Below are positions 16,297 to 23,479 of a DNA stretch of 64,000 bases, one piece after another (within the stretch, counting starts at the first letter, position 1; each line of letters starts with the position of its first letter). The position numbers were made by a program, and so were the translations under genes. The notes beneath the pieces were generated by a model. It saw nothing but the letters and a program-made list of their open reading frames with translations, had not been told where the DNA came from and ran no database searches. Source of the DNA: Streptomonospora nanhaiensis (GTDB lineage: Bacteria; Actinomycetota; Actinomycetes; Streptosporangiales; Streptosporangiaceae); assembly GCF_026642255.1 (NCBI RefSeq), contig NZ_CP113264.1:3038001-3102000 (forward strand). Direction: 5' to 3'.

Positions 16297-16959
16297 ATGA
16301 CCGACACACGCCGCCCCAGCGGGCTCATCGCCATCCTGCGCGGCCTGCCCGCCGCGGACGCCGCCCGCGTGGGCTCCGCCCTCTACGAGACCGGGATGCG
16401 CACCCTGGAAGTGCCCCTGAACTCCCCGGACCCCCTGCGCGCCATCGAGGTCCTGCGCGAGGAGCTGCCCGACGACGCCCGGGTGGGCGCCGGGACCGTC
16501 CTCACCACCGCGCAGGCGCGCTCCGTGCACGACGCGGGCGGTCAGATCGTGGTGTCGCCCAACGTCGACGCCGACGTCGTCCGCGCGACCGTCGAGCTGG
16601 GCATGGACTCCTACCCCGGCGTGGCCACGGTCACCGAGGCGTTCACCGCCGTGCACGCCGGCGCCCGCGCGGTCAAGCTCTTCCCCTCCACCCAGGTGGG
16701 CATCGACGGGATGAAGGCCTGGCGCGCGGTGCTGCCGGCCGACCTCGAACTCGTCCCCGTCGGCGGGATCGGCGCCGCCTCCCTGGGCGCGTGGGTCGAG
16801 GCGGGCGCCACCGGCTTCGGCATCGGCTCCGCCGTCTACCGCCCGGGGATCGCCGAGGAGGAGATGGTCGCGGTCGCCGCGGAACTCGTCGGAGCCTGGG
16901 ACGAGGCGGCCCCGCGACTGCGCCGGCTGGGGGCGGACGGCCCCGCGACCAGCCGCTGA
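16297..16959 (+). CDS. dgoA: 2-dehydro-3-deoxy-6-phosphogalactonate aldolase
   Basis: 220 residues of the KDPG/KDPGal class I aldolase family. Visible signatures are LIAILRGLPAADA, LEVPLNSPDP with the conserved Glu, VGAGTVLT, VSPNVDADVV and the Schiff-base Lys in RAVKLFPSTQVG, then VPVGGIG for phosphate binding. It releases pyruvate and glyceraldehyde 3-phosphate. It is co-transcribed with dgoK. KDPG and KDPGal activity cannot be told apart by eye; the linked kinase and dehydratase favour the galacto series. The ATG at 16297 follows GGAG by 6 nt. Confidence 0.88.
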   Translation: MTDTRRPSGLIAILRGLPAADAARVGSALYETGMRTLEVPLNSPDPLRAIEVLREELPDDARVGAGTVLTTAQARSVHDAGGQIVVSPNVDADVVRATVELGMDSYPGVATVTEAFTAVHAGARAVKLFPSTQVGIDGMKAWRAVLPADLELVPVGGIGAASLGAWVEAGATGFGIGSAVYRPGIAEEEMVAVAAELVGAWDEAAPRLRRLGADGPATSR

Positions 16960-17052
16960 GGCCGCGGCGGGGCCCCGGGCGGTGAACGGCGGCCCCTCCC
17001 TTCTCGGTATCCTCGGCAGCGCCCCACGACGTATCCGCGAGAGGACTCCACC

Positions 17053-18324
17053 ATGACCACCGAGCAGAGCCACGACGCCCTGGAAGGGCAGTTCGAGCGG
17101 GCCCAGAAGGACTACGCGGACCTGGCCGCCCGCGGCCTCTCGCTGGACCTCACCCGGGGCAAGCCCGCGCCCGAGCAGCTGGACCTCTCCGAGGCCCTGC
17201 TCGGCCTCCCCGGCGACACGCACACCGCCGCCGACGGCACGGACGTGCGCAACTACGGCGGGCTCCAGGGACTGCCCGAGCTGCGCGAGATCTTCGCCGG
17301 GGTCCTCCAGACGCCGGTCGGACAGCTGCTCGCCCTCGGCAACTCCAGCCTCGAGCTGATGCACGACAGCATCGTGCACGCACTCCTCGGCGTCCTGCCG
17401 GGCTCCGAGCGCCGCTGGGTCGACGAGGAGCGCATCGCCTTCCTGTGCCCCGTCCCCGGCTACGACCGCCACTTCGCCCTGTGCGAGCGCTTCGGCATCG
17501 AGATGATCCCGGTCGCGATGACCCCCGAGGGCCCCGACATGGACGAGGTGGAGCGCCTGGCCGCCGCGGACCCCGCGGTCAAGGGCATCTGGTGCGTGCC
17601 CAAGTACAGCAACCCGGACGGCGTCAGCTACAGCGACGAGACCGTGGCCCGCCTCGCGGCCATGCCGACCGCCGCCCCCGACTTCCGGATCTTCTGGGAC
17701 AACGCCTACGCCGCGCACCACCTCACCGACGAGCCCGTCGAGATCGCCGACGTCCTCGCGGCGTGCGCCGACAGCGGCAACCCCGACCGGGTGTTCGTCT
17801 TCGGGTCCAGCTCGAAGATCACCTTCGCCGGCTCCGGCGTCGCCTTCTTCGGCTCCTCGCCCGCCAACGTCAAGTGGCTGCTCGCCAACAACAGCAAGCG
17901 CTCCATCGGCCCCGACAAGGTCAACCAGCTGCGCCACGCGCAGTTCCTGCGCGACGAGGCGGGCGTGCGCGCCCACATGGACCGCCAGCGCGACCTGCTG
18001 CGGCCCAAGTTCGACGCCGTGCAGCGGATCCTGGAGGCGGAGCTCGGCGGCACCGGCCTGGCCACGTGGACCGAGCCCAAGGGCGGCTACTTCGTCACCC
18101 TGCGGGTCCAGGACGGCTGCGCCAAGGAGGTCGTCCGCCGGGCGTCCGAGGCGGGCATCGTGCTCACCCCCGCCGGCGCCACCCACCCCTACGGCGACGA
18201 CCCGGACGACGCCACCATCCGCATCGCGCCCAGCTACCCCGGCCAGGAGGACCTGGAGCAGGCCATGCACGGCCTGACGGTCTGCGTGCGCCTGGTGGGG
18301 ATCGAGAAGCAGCTGAAGGGCTGA
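17053..18324 (+). CDS. Aspartate aminotransferase, class Ic
   Basis: 423 residues similar to the corynebacterial/streptomycete class Ic aspartate aminotransferases. LDLTRGKPAPEQLDLS, RNYGGLQGLPELRE, GNSSLELM, WCVPKYSNPDG, FWDNAYAAHHL and the PLP Lys in VFGSSSKITFAGSG are all visible, as is the substrate-binding Arg near TIRIAPSYP. It exchanges amino groups between aspartate/2-oxoglutarate and oxaloacetate/glutamate. It is a housekeeping enzyme and is followed by two hairpins that end transcription. Confidence 0.88.
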   Translation: MTTEQSHDALEGQFERAQKDYADLAARGLSLDLTRGKPAPEQLDLSEALLGLPGDTHTAADGTDVRNYGGLQGLPELREIFAGVLQTPVGQLLALGNSSLELMHDSIVHALLGVLPGSERRWVDEERIAFLCPVPGYDRHFALCERFGIEMIPVAMTPEGPDMDEVERLAAADPAVKGIWCVPKYSNPDGVSYSDETVARLAAMPTAAPDFRIFWDNAYAAHHLTDEPVEIADVLAACADSGNPDRVFVFGSSSKITFAGSGVAFFGSSPANVKWLLANNSKRSIGPDKVNQLRHAQFLRDEAGVRAHMDRQRDLLRPKFDAVQRILEAELGGTGLATWTEPKGGYFVTLRVQDGCAKEVVRRASEAGIVLTPAGATHPYGDDPDDATIRIAPSYPGQEDLEQAMHGLTVCVRLVGIEKQLKG

Positions 18325-18334
18325 CCCGGGGGGG

Positions 18335-18359
18335 CCGGGGCGGCCGACGGCCGCCCCGG
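18335..18359. terminator. GC hairpin after the aminotransferase
   Basis: An 11-bp perfect stem (CCGGGGCGGCC / GGCCGCCCCGG) with a GAC loop starts 10 nt after the aminotransferase stop. Confidence 0.6.
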
Positions 18360-18390
18360 CGCCCCGTTCCCGTGGAACGGGAACGGGAAC

Positions 18391-18420
18391 GGCCCCGCCC
18401 GCGTTCGCGCGGGCGGGGCC
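18391..18420. terminator. Bidirectional hairpin with UUCG loop
   Basis: A 13-bp perfect stem (GGCCCCGCCCGCG / CGCGGGCGGGGCC) closes on a TTCG tetraloop between two convergent genes, a very stable structure suited to termination in both directions. Confidence 0.75.
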
Positions 18421-18440
18421 GTGGTGCTCCTGGGGCCGGG

Positions 18441-19802
18441 TCAGCAGACGCTGTCACTCGGCTTGGGCACGCCCAGGCCGAACAGGGTGCGGGCGCGCAG
18501 CCCGGCCCAGGTCCCGGCCAGCGCGAAGACCGCCCACAGCCACCCGTGCAGGCTCCCCGAGCCGATTCCGGCCAGGTAGGCGCCGATGTTGCAGCCCCCG
18601 GCCAGACGGGCGCCGATGCCCATCAGGACGCCGCCCGCCAGCCCGGCGGCGACCAGGTTCCAGCTCAGGCCGGTGTGCAGCTTCCACGTCCCGGCGGCCC
18701 CGGCGGCCACCGCCGCGCCGAGGATGATCCCGATGTTGGTGAGGCTGTTCTTGTCCTGGAGCACGGGGCCGGCCAGCTGCTCGGCCTGGGCCGGCTGGCT
18801 CCAGAACGCCCAGGTCTCCGGGTGCAGGCCGACCAGCTGCAGGGCCTTGGCCCCCCACAGGTTGAACGCCGAGGTGATGCCCCAGGGGCCGCCGGAGACC
18901 ACCAGCACGGCGGTGCCGAGCACGGCCAGGACCAGCGCCCCGGCGATCAGCGGCCAGCTGCCGCGCACCACGCGCAGCGCGCCCCGGGCCGAGGGCGGGG
19001 CGCCCACGGGCGGCGGGACGCGGCGGTTCTGCACCGCCCGGGTGCCCACGACCAGCGCCGCCAGCAGGGCGATCGTGATCGCCCAGGAGCCGCCCCAGCC
19101 GACGTGGTCGGAGAGCAGGAACGGCGGCAGCGCGGGCAGGTCCGCGACCAGCGGCCACGCGGCGCTGTAGATCACCGAGCCCGCGATGAACCCGACCAGG
19201 GTGATGACGATCGCGGACTGGCCGGAGCCGACCGCGAAGAGGGTGCCCGAGGCGCAGGCGCCGCCGAGCTGCATGCCGATCCCGAACAGGAACGCCCCCA
19301 GGAACAGGGCGATGCCGATGGGGCCGGCCGACGGCGCCGGGGCGCTGCCGAACAGTCCGGTTCCGGTGCCGATGACCAGGGCGAACAGGGTCGCGGTCGT
19401 GCCCAGCAGCACGGCGTGGGCGCGCAGGCCCGTGCCGTTGCCCACGGCGAGGAACTGCCGCCAGGCGGAGGTGAAGCCGAACCGCGAGTGGAACAGGGTG
19501 AAGCCGAGACCGGTGCCCAGCACGAGCAGGACGGCGGGCAGCGCCCCGTGGGTGCTCCCCACGTAGGCGGCCAGCGCGAGCGTGACCGCCAGGGCGATGC
19601 CCAGCGGCCACCAGCGGACCGGCTCCGCCTCGGCGGCCCGGGGCGGGGGCGCGGAGAGGGCGGGCCGCCAGGTCAGGGCGAGGGCGGGCGAGACGGTCGC
19701 CGTGGCGGTGCCGGCGGCCGACCCGGGGGCGTCGGCGGCGGGGCCGCCGACGCTTCCCACCGAGTCGGTATTTCCGGGCGGTGAGGTGGGGTTAGTGGTC
19801 AT
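18441..19802 (-). CDS. YeeE/YedE-family thiosulfate/sulfur transporter
   Basis: 453 residues, highly hydrophobic. Both halves of the YeeE fold are visible, with the conserved Cys motifs LGGACASGTLF and LAGGCNIGAYLAGIGSGSL, which in TsuA line the thiosulfate path. SRFGFTSAWRQFL and NIGIILGA are also typical. The last residue is a Cys in DSVC. It is a predicted inner-membrane importer of thiosulfate or a related sulfur species. No TusA-like partner (TsuB) is adjacent. A short leader peptide with two Cys codons lies 157 bp upstream in the same direction and probably attenuates expression. The ATG at 19802 has only a weak SD. Confidence 0.85.
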   Translation of the reverse strand: MTTNPTSPPGNTDSVGSVGGPAADAPGSAAGTATATVSPALALTWRPALSAPPPRAAEAEPVRWWPLGIALAVTLALAAYVGSTHGALPAVLLVLGTGLGFTLFHSRFGFTSAWRQFLAVGNGTGLRAHAVLLGTTATLFALVIGTGTGLFGSAPAPSAGPIGIALFLGAFLFGIGMQLGGACASGTLFAVGSGQSAIVITLVGFIAGSVIYSAAWPLVADLPALPPFLLSDHVGWGGSWAITIALLAALVVGTRAVQNRRVPPPVGAPPSARGALRVVRGSWPLIAGALVLAVLGTAVLVVSGGPWGITSAFNLWGAKALQLVGLHPETWAFWSQPAQAEQLAGPVLQDKNSLTNIGIILGAAVAAGAAGTWKLHTGLSWNLVAAGLAGGVLMGIGARLAGGCNIGAYLAGIGSGSLHGWLWAVFALAGTWAGLRARTLFGLGVPKPSDSVC

Positions 19803-19959
19803 GCGGGTGCTGTCCAAACCGTGCGGTGGCGGGGAACGGCGGCGGTCCTGGGACGGACCGGTGCCGTGGAACAGGGATGACTGCGTCCGGAGGGACGGGG
19901 ACCGGTACCGGGCACGGGCGCCCGTGAGGAGGCGGGGGAGGGAACCCCGGGGCCTCGCG

Positions 19960-20064
19960 TCAGCGCACGCCGTCGCGGCACCGGCGGCGACAGAGGCCGT
20001 CATCGGTGCTCGTCAGCGACATGGAGATGAGGACCATGCGCAGGAAGCGGGCTGTATCGGACAC
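19960..20064 (-). CDS. Putative leaderless Cys-containing leader peptide
   Basis: 34 codons from a GTG at 20064, or 25 codons from an ATG at 20037. The C-terminal part reads DDGLCRRRCRDGVR, with two Cys codons among Arg codons just before the stop. A TAGAAT -10 hexamer at 20072-20077 would place the transcript start at or next to the GTG, making this a leaderless reading frame. It points at the YeeE/YedE gene. Small Cys-bearing upstream peptides that attenuate sulfur genes are known in actinobacteria. A CACGGGCGCCCGTG palindrome lies between the two genes. Confidence 0.5.
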   Translation of the reverse strand: MSDTARFLRMVLISMSLTSTDDGLCRRRCRDGVR

Positions 20065-20313
20065 GGCGAACATTCTAGGACACAGCACTCGTACGGCAAC
20101 GGGTGGGCACCGTGTGACGCGCCACCACGGGGCCGAGGGGGCGCCGGGGTGCGACCGGGCGGTAGCGGAGGAAGCCGGGGCGGGGGCGGACCGGAGCGGA
20201 ACCGGGGGAGGGGCCGCCCCGCCCGGGGCGCCGCCGCGCACCCCGGACGGGGCCGCCCCCTCGGGCCCGGCTCCACGTGCTGCCGGACGGGGCGCCGACC
20301 CGGCCCGCCGCGC

Positions 20314-21243
20314 TCACTCCGTCGCGTCCACGCCCTTGGGCAGCACCACGACCGGCACCGTGGCGCTGTGCAGCACCCCCTGGCTCACCGATCCCAGGAT
20401 CAGGCCCCGGATGCTGCCCCGGCCGCGCGAGCCGACCACGATCAGGTCCGCCTCGGCCCCCGCCTCGACCAGGGCGTCCACCGGGTTGCGCTCGGTGCGC
20501 ACGACGGTGATGTCCACGTCCTCGGTGCTCTCGTCCATGACCTCGGCCAGCACGCCCGAGACCAGCTCCTCCGAGCGCCGGTCCAGCAGGTCGTCCGGCG
20601 GGGTCCAGCCGGCCGCGACCAGCGACTCGGTGGCGAACGGCATCGGGACCTCCCAGCTGTTCACCACCACGACCGAGGCCGCGCCGCCGCGCACGGCCTC
20701 GTGCAGGGCGAAGCCCAGCGCGCGTCGTGAGTCCTCCGAGCCGTCCACGCCCACCACGATCCGCTGGGGTTCGCGCAGGGGTGGGGTCTCGCCCTCCGGG
20801 GCGGGGACGACGACCACCGGGCACTCGGCGTGGGAGGCGAGGCGCACGCCCGCGGAGCCGGCGAGGGCGGAGCGGACCGGTCCGAGCCCGCGCGTGCCCA
20901 CGACCACCAGGTCGTGCGGGCCGGTGCGGTGCAGCAGGGCGAGCGGGGGCTCCTCCAGGGCGAGGACCGTCTGCACGTCCACCTCCGGCCGGAGGGAGCG
21001 CGCGTGCTCGGCGGCCTCGGCCAGGATGCGCCGGCCCTGGTCGGCGATCTCCTCCGATGCGGGGAAGCGCGTCGGCCCGGTGTAGACGGACACCACCAGC
21101 GGCATGGACAGCGCGTGCACCACGTACAGGGGAACACCCCGTCGCACGGCCTCGGCCGTCGCCCACTCCAGCGCCGACCGCCCGGTCGGCGATCCGTCGA
21201 CCCCCACCGCGACCTTGGGGGATGGTAGCTGCTCGTCCGCCAT
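20314..21243 (-). CDS. Tandem universal stress protein
   Basis: 309 residues with two UspA domains. Domain 1 runs from VAVGVDGSPTGRSALEWA to VVGTRGLGPVRSALAGSAGVRLASHAECPVVVV. Domain 2 runs from IVVGVDGSEDSRRAL to VVGSRGRGSIRGLILGSVSQGVLHSATVPVVVL. Both carry the ATP-binding G-x2-G-x9-G-(S/T) pattern. It is a cytoplasmic protein probably linked to stress or dormancy signalling. The ATG at 21243 is preceded by a perfect AAGGAGG box, which fixes the start. Confidence 0.92.
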   Translation of the reverse strand: MADEQLPSPKVAVGVDGSPTGRSALEWATAEAVRRGVPLYVVHALSMPLVVSVYTGPTRFPASEEIADQGRRILAEAAEHARSLRPEVDVQTVLALEEPPLALLHRTGPHDLVVVGTRGLGPVRSALAGSAGVRLASHAECPVVVVPAPEGETPPLREPQRIVVGVDGSEDSRRALGFALHEAVRGGAASVVVVNSWEVPMPFATESLVAAGWTPPDDLLDRRSEELVSGVLAEVMDESTEDVDITVVRTERNPVDALVEAGAEADLIVVGSRGRGSIRGLILGSVSQGVLHSATVPVVVLPKGVDATE

Positions 21244-21361
21244 GAAACCTCCTTCGTCCGGGGATGTCGGATTCCCCGTCGAGACTGCCGTACCCGGGAT
21301 CTCCAGCCCCAACAGTCCCGTGGCGTGGCGGGAAATTCGTCACACCGGACGACGTGCGTCC

Positions 21362-21408
21362 CGGGCCCTCCGGCCCATGGGCGGGCCGGGGCGGGGCCGG
21401 AGGGCCCG
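21362..21408. terminator. Strong hairpin after the TPER-repeat gene
   Basis: A 15-bp perfect stem (CGGGCCCTCCGGCCC / GGGCCGGAGGGCCCG) with a 17-nt loop starts 15 nt past the stop of the minus-strand gene at 21423. Confidence 0.65.
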
Positions 21409-21422
21409 GAGGGCGGCCGGTC

Positions 21423-23195
21423 CTACACCGCGCCGGTGTGCGCGTCCAGCCCGGCCCCGATCAGCTTGAGCGTGGGCCGGTGGTCCACCACGGCGGCGAG
21501 CCTGACCAGTTCGGCGTGGGAGGTCCCGTCCCCGATCCGGCCCAGCGCCGTCGCGCACGCGTTGGCGAGCGCCGGCCTGTCCGGTCCCTGGCCGGGGACC
21601 CTGACCAGGGCCTTCTCCAGCAGCGCGCCCAACCCGCTCGCGGTGTGCGCGTGCCCGGGGAGGAAGGACAGGAGCCGCACGAGGCCGCGGACGGCGATGT
21701 CGTTGAAGCGGTCGTGCCGGACGTCGTTCTCCAGCGGCAGCGAACGCGGTTCCCCCACCAGGGCCAGCCAGCCCAGCACCCGCTCCCGGAACTCGTCCGC
21801 GTCGACCCCCGCGAGCAGAGCCCGACCCCTCCTCTCCCAGGTCGCGCTCGGCCTGCTCGCCTTCGCCGTCGCGGCGTGCGCGACCAGGTCGCGCCACGCG
21901 TCCGGGAGGTCCGCCAGCTCGGCGAGAGCGTGGTCCGTCCACTCGTCGCCCGCGTTGACCACCGGGTGGGCGGTGAGCAGGCGCACGACCTCGCCCAGGG
22001 GCACGTCGGACCCGTAGCCCTCACCCCAGTAGCGCCGCAGGGTCCGGCCGAAGCTGACCGGGACGTCGCGCCCGGAGACCAGTTCCACCCAGACCATGTG
22101 GACACAGCCCTGCCCCCAGAAGGCCGCCGCCGTCGCAGCCGACAGCGCCTCCTGGCGCGTGTGCGCCATGACGTCGTCGGGGCGCCCCGGGGCGAGCATC
22201 GCGTGCATCCTGGCGATCCTGTCCCGCCGCGCCCACGAGTCCGTCGCCCCGTACAGCTCGACGCAGACCTGGGCCAGGCGGTCCCGGAGGTCCCCGGGCA
22301 GGGTCGGGAGCAACCTCGCCCCGGTGAACTCCTTGTCCGCCAGGACCATCTCGCACGCCGCCGCCGCGTCGACCGGGAGGACCTCGCGCCACATGGCCTC
22401 GAACTCGTCTGAGAGCGTGAGCCCGCCCGGGAGCGGGGGGAAGAGGAGCGCCGCCTCCAGCCACAGGGTCAGCTCCGTCCTCTCCGGGGTCCGTGCCCCC
22501 TCGCGGAGCGAGTGGGCCTCACCCGCGAGCCGCTCCCGCACCTCCGGGGGAAGGGCCCGCAGGCCGGACATCACCCGGAGGAACGAGTCGGGGGCGAGCA
22601 CCGCCTCCACCTCGGCGGAACCGTCGCGCCCGAGGACCTCGCGGACCACGGGTTCGAGGTCCTCGAACCGCAGCAGGTTCAGCTGGTAGTGCGAGAGGGC
22701 CGTGTGCAGCCAGAGGACGCTGTTCCTCCGCTCCGGCGTCCGCGCAGCCCCGTGGAGCTCGGCCAGGGCGTCCGTCAGGCGGTGCCGGTACGACTCGTGG
22801 AGGCCCCGCAGGCGCTCCGCCGTCCGGCGGGGGTTCCCGGCGGCGAGGGCGGTCTCGCAGGCGTCGGCGATGTCGCGGGAGGAGGCGGCGACCAGGACCT
22901 CGATCTCGAGGTGGTCCTCCTCCAGGAAGTCCAGCCGGCACCCCAGCAGCGCGGTGTGCAGCGTGAGGACGGCGTTCCGCCGTTCGGGGGTCGCCGCTGC
23001 CTCCCTGAACAGCTCGACGCAATGTTGTGCCAGCCGTCTCACGGCCTTGGTGGGGAGGTCGGACAGTCCTTTCGCCGCGTGCGGGAAACCCGGGTGGGCG
23101 AGGGCCCGTTCGCACGCCGAGGCGGGGTCGTCGCGTTCGACGTCGGCCAGAACGGCGGCGGGGAGTGGGGGCGCTTCATGCGTCGCTTGGGTCAT
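21423..23195 (-). CDS. Uncharacterised helical repeat protein with TPER repeats
   Basis: 590 residues, soluble, no recognised family. A unit of about 110 residues recurs at least three times and is marked by TPERRNAVLTLHTALL, TPERRNSVLWLHTALS and TPERTELTLWLEAALL. Each is preceded by a helical stretch ending LxxxL-HE/RE. The C-terminal half has further alpha-helical, HEAT-like character (LVRLLSFLPGHAHTASGLGALLEKAL) and no visible enzyme motif. The layout suggests a superhelical scaffold or binding protein. It ends at the edge of CRISPR leader 1, but no cas or known defence gene accompanies it, so no role in immunity is claimed. Confidence 0.75.
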   Translation of the reverse strand: MTQATHEAPPLPAAVLADVERDDPASACERALAHPGFPHAAKGLSDLPTKAVRRLAQHCVELFREAAATPERRNAVLTLHTALLGCRLDFLEEDHLEIEVLVAASSRDIADACETALAAGNPRRTAERLRGLHESYRHRLTDALAELHGAARTPERRNSVLWLHTALSHYQLNLLRFEDLEPVVREVLGRDGSAEVEAVLAPDSFLRVMSGLRALPPEVRERLAGEAHSLREGARTPERTELTLWLEAALLFPPLPGGLTLSDEFEAMWREVLPVDAAAACEMVLADKEFTGARLLPTLPGDLRDRLAQVCVELYGATDSWARRDRIARMHAMLAPGRPDDVMAHTRQEALSAATAAAFWGQGCVHMVWVELVSGRDVPVSFGRTLRRYWGEGYGSDVPLGEVVRLLTAHPVVNAGDEWTDHALAELADLPDAWRDLVAHAATAKASRPSATWERRGRALLAGVDADEFRERVLGWLALVGEPRSLPLENDVRHDRFNDIAVRGLVRLLSFLPGHAHTASGLGALLEKALVRVPGQGPDRPALANACATALGRIGDGTSHAELVRLAAVVDHRPTLKLIGAGLDAHTGAV

Positions 23196-23217
23196 GCGCC
23201 GACCCTAGGGACACCTG

Positions 23218-23479
23218 CCGACAGCGCGTATCGGCTCAAGGGAGGAGAGGGGTGGCGGGAGCCGTTGGGAGCCGGCGGGGCGAGGACGGGGCTGTACATT
23301 GGGCTTTCGCGCCACCGGGACGGGATGGTTGCACGCGGCGCGGCCAGTCCGGTTGGTCGGAGGAGAACGTGCTTACTCGTGACGTAGAACCCCTAAAGGC
23401 TGATATGTCCTCGGTGTCTGTTTTTCGAGAAGTTGGAAAATCGGCTGCTTGCCACTGGTAAGTTTGCTGGTCGTTCGCT
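23218..23479 (+). promoter_or_regulatory. CRISPR leader 1
   Basis: About 260 bp, alignable along its length with the leader of array 2 (30518-30775) and, over its last 110 bp, with leaders 3 and 4. The invariant final part contains the AT-rich GTTTTTCGAGAAGTTGGAAA block about 45 bp before the first repeat. The leader lies left of the array; decayed terminal repeats lie to the right of arrays 2-4, agreeing with transcription on the + strand. Confidence 0.85.
23369..23461 (+). CDS. 30-codon leader-embedded reading frame (array 1)
   Basis: A GTG at 23369 preceded by GGAGGAGAAC opens a 30-codon frame whose last 18 residues are MSSVSVFREVGKSAACHW. Equal-length frames with the same end occur in leaders 2 and 3. 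Differences between copies in these 18 codons are nearly all synonymous. The TAA stop lies 18 bp before the first repeat. Whether it is translated, or merely reflects conserved leader DNA, cannot be decided here. Confidence 0.45.
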   Translation: MLTRDVEPLKADMSSVSVFREVGKSAACHW

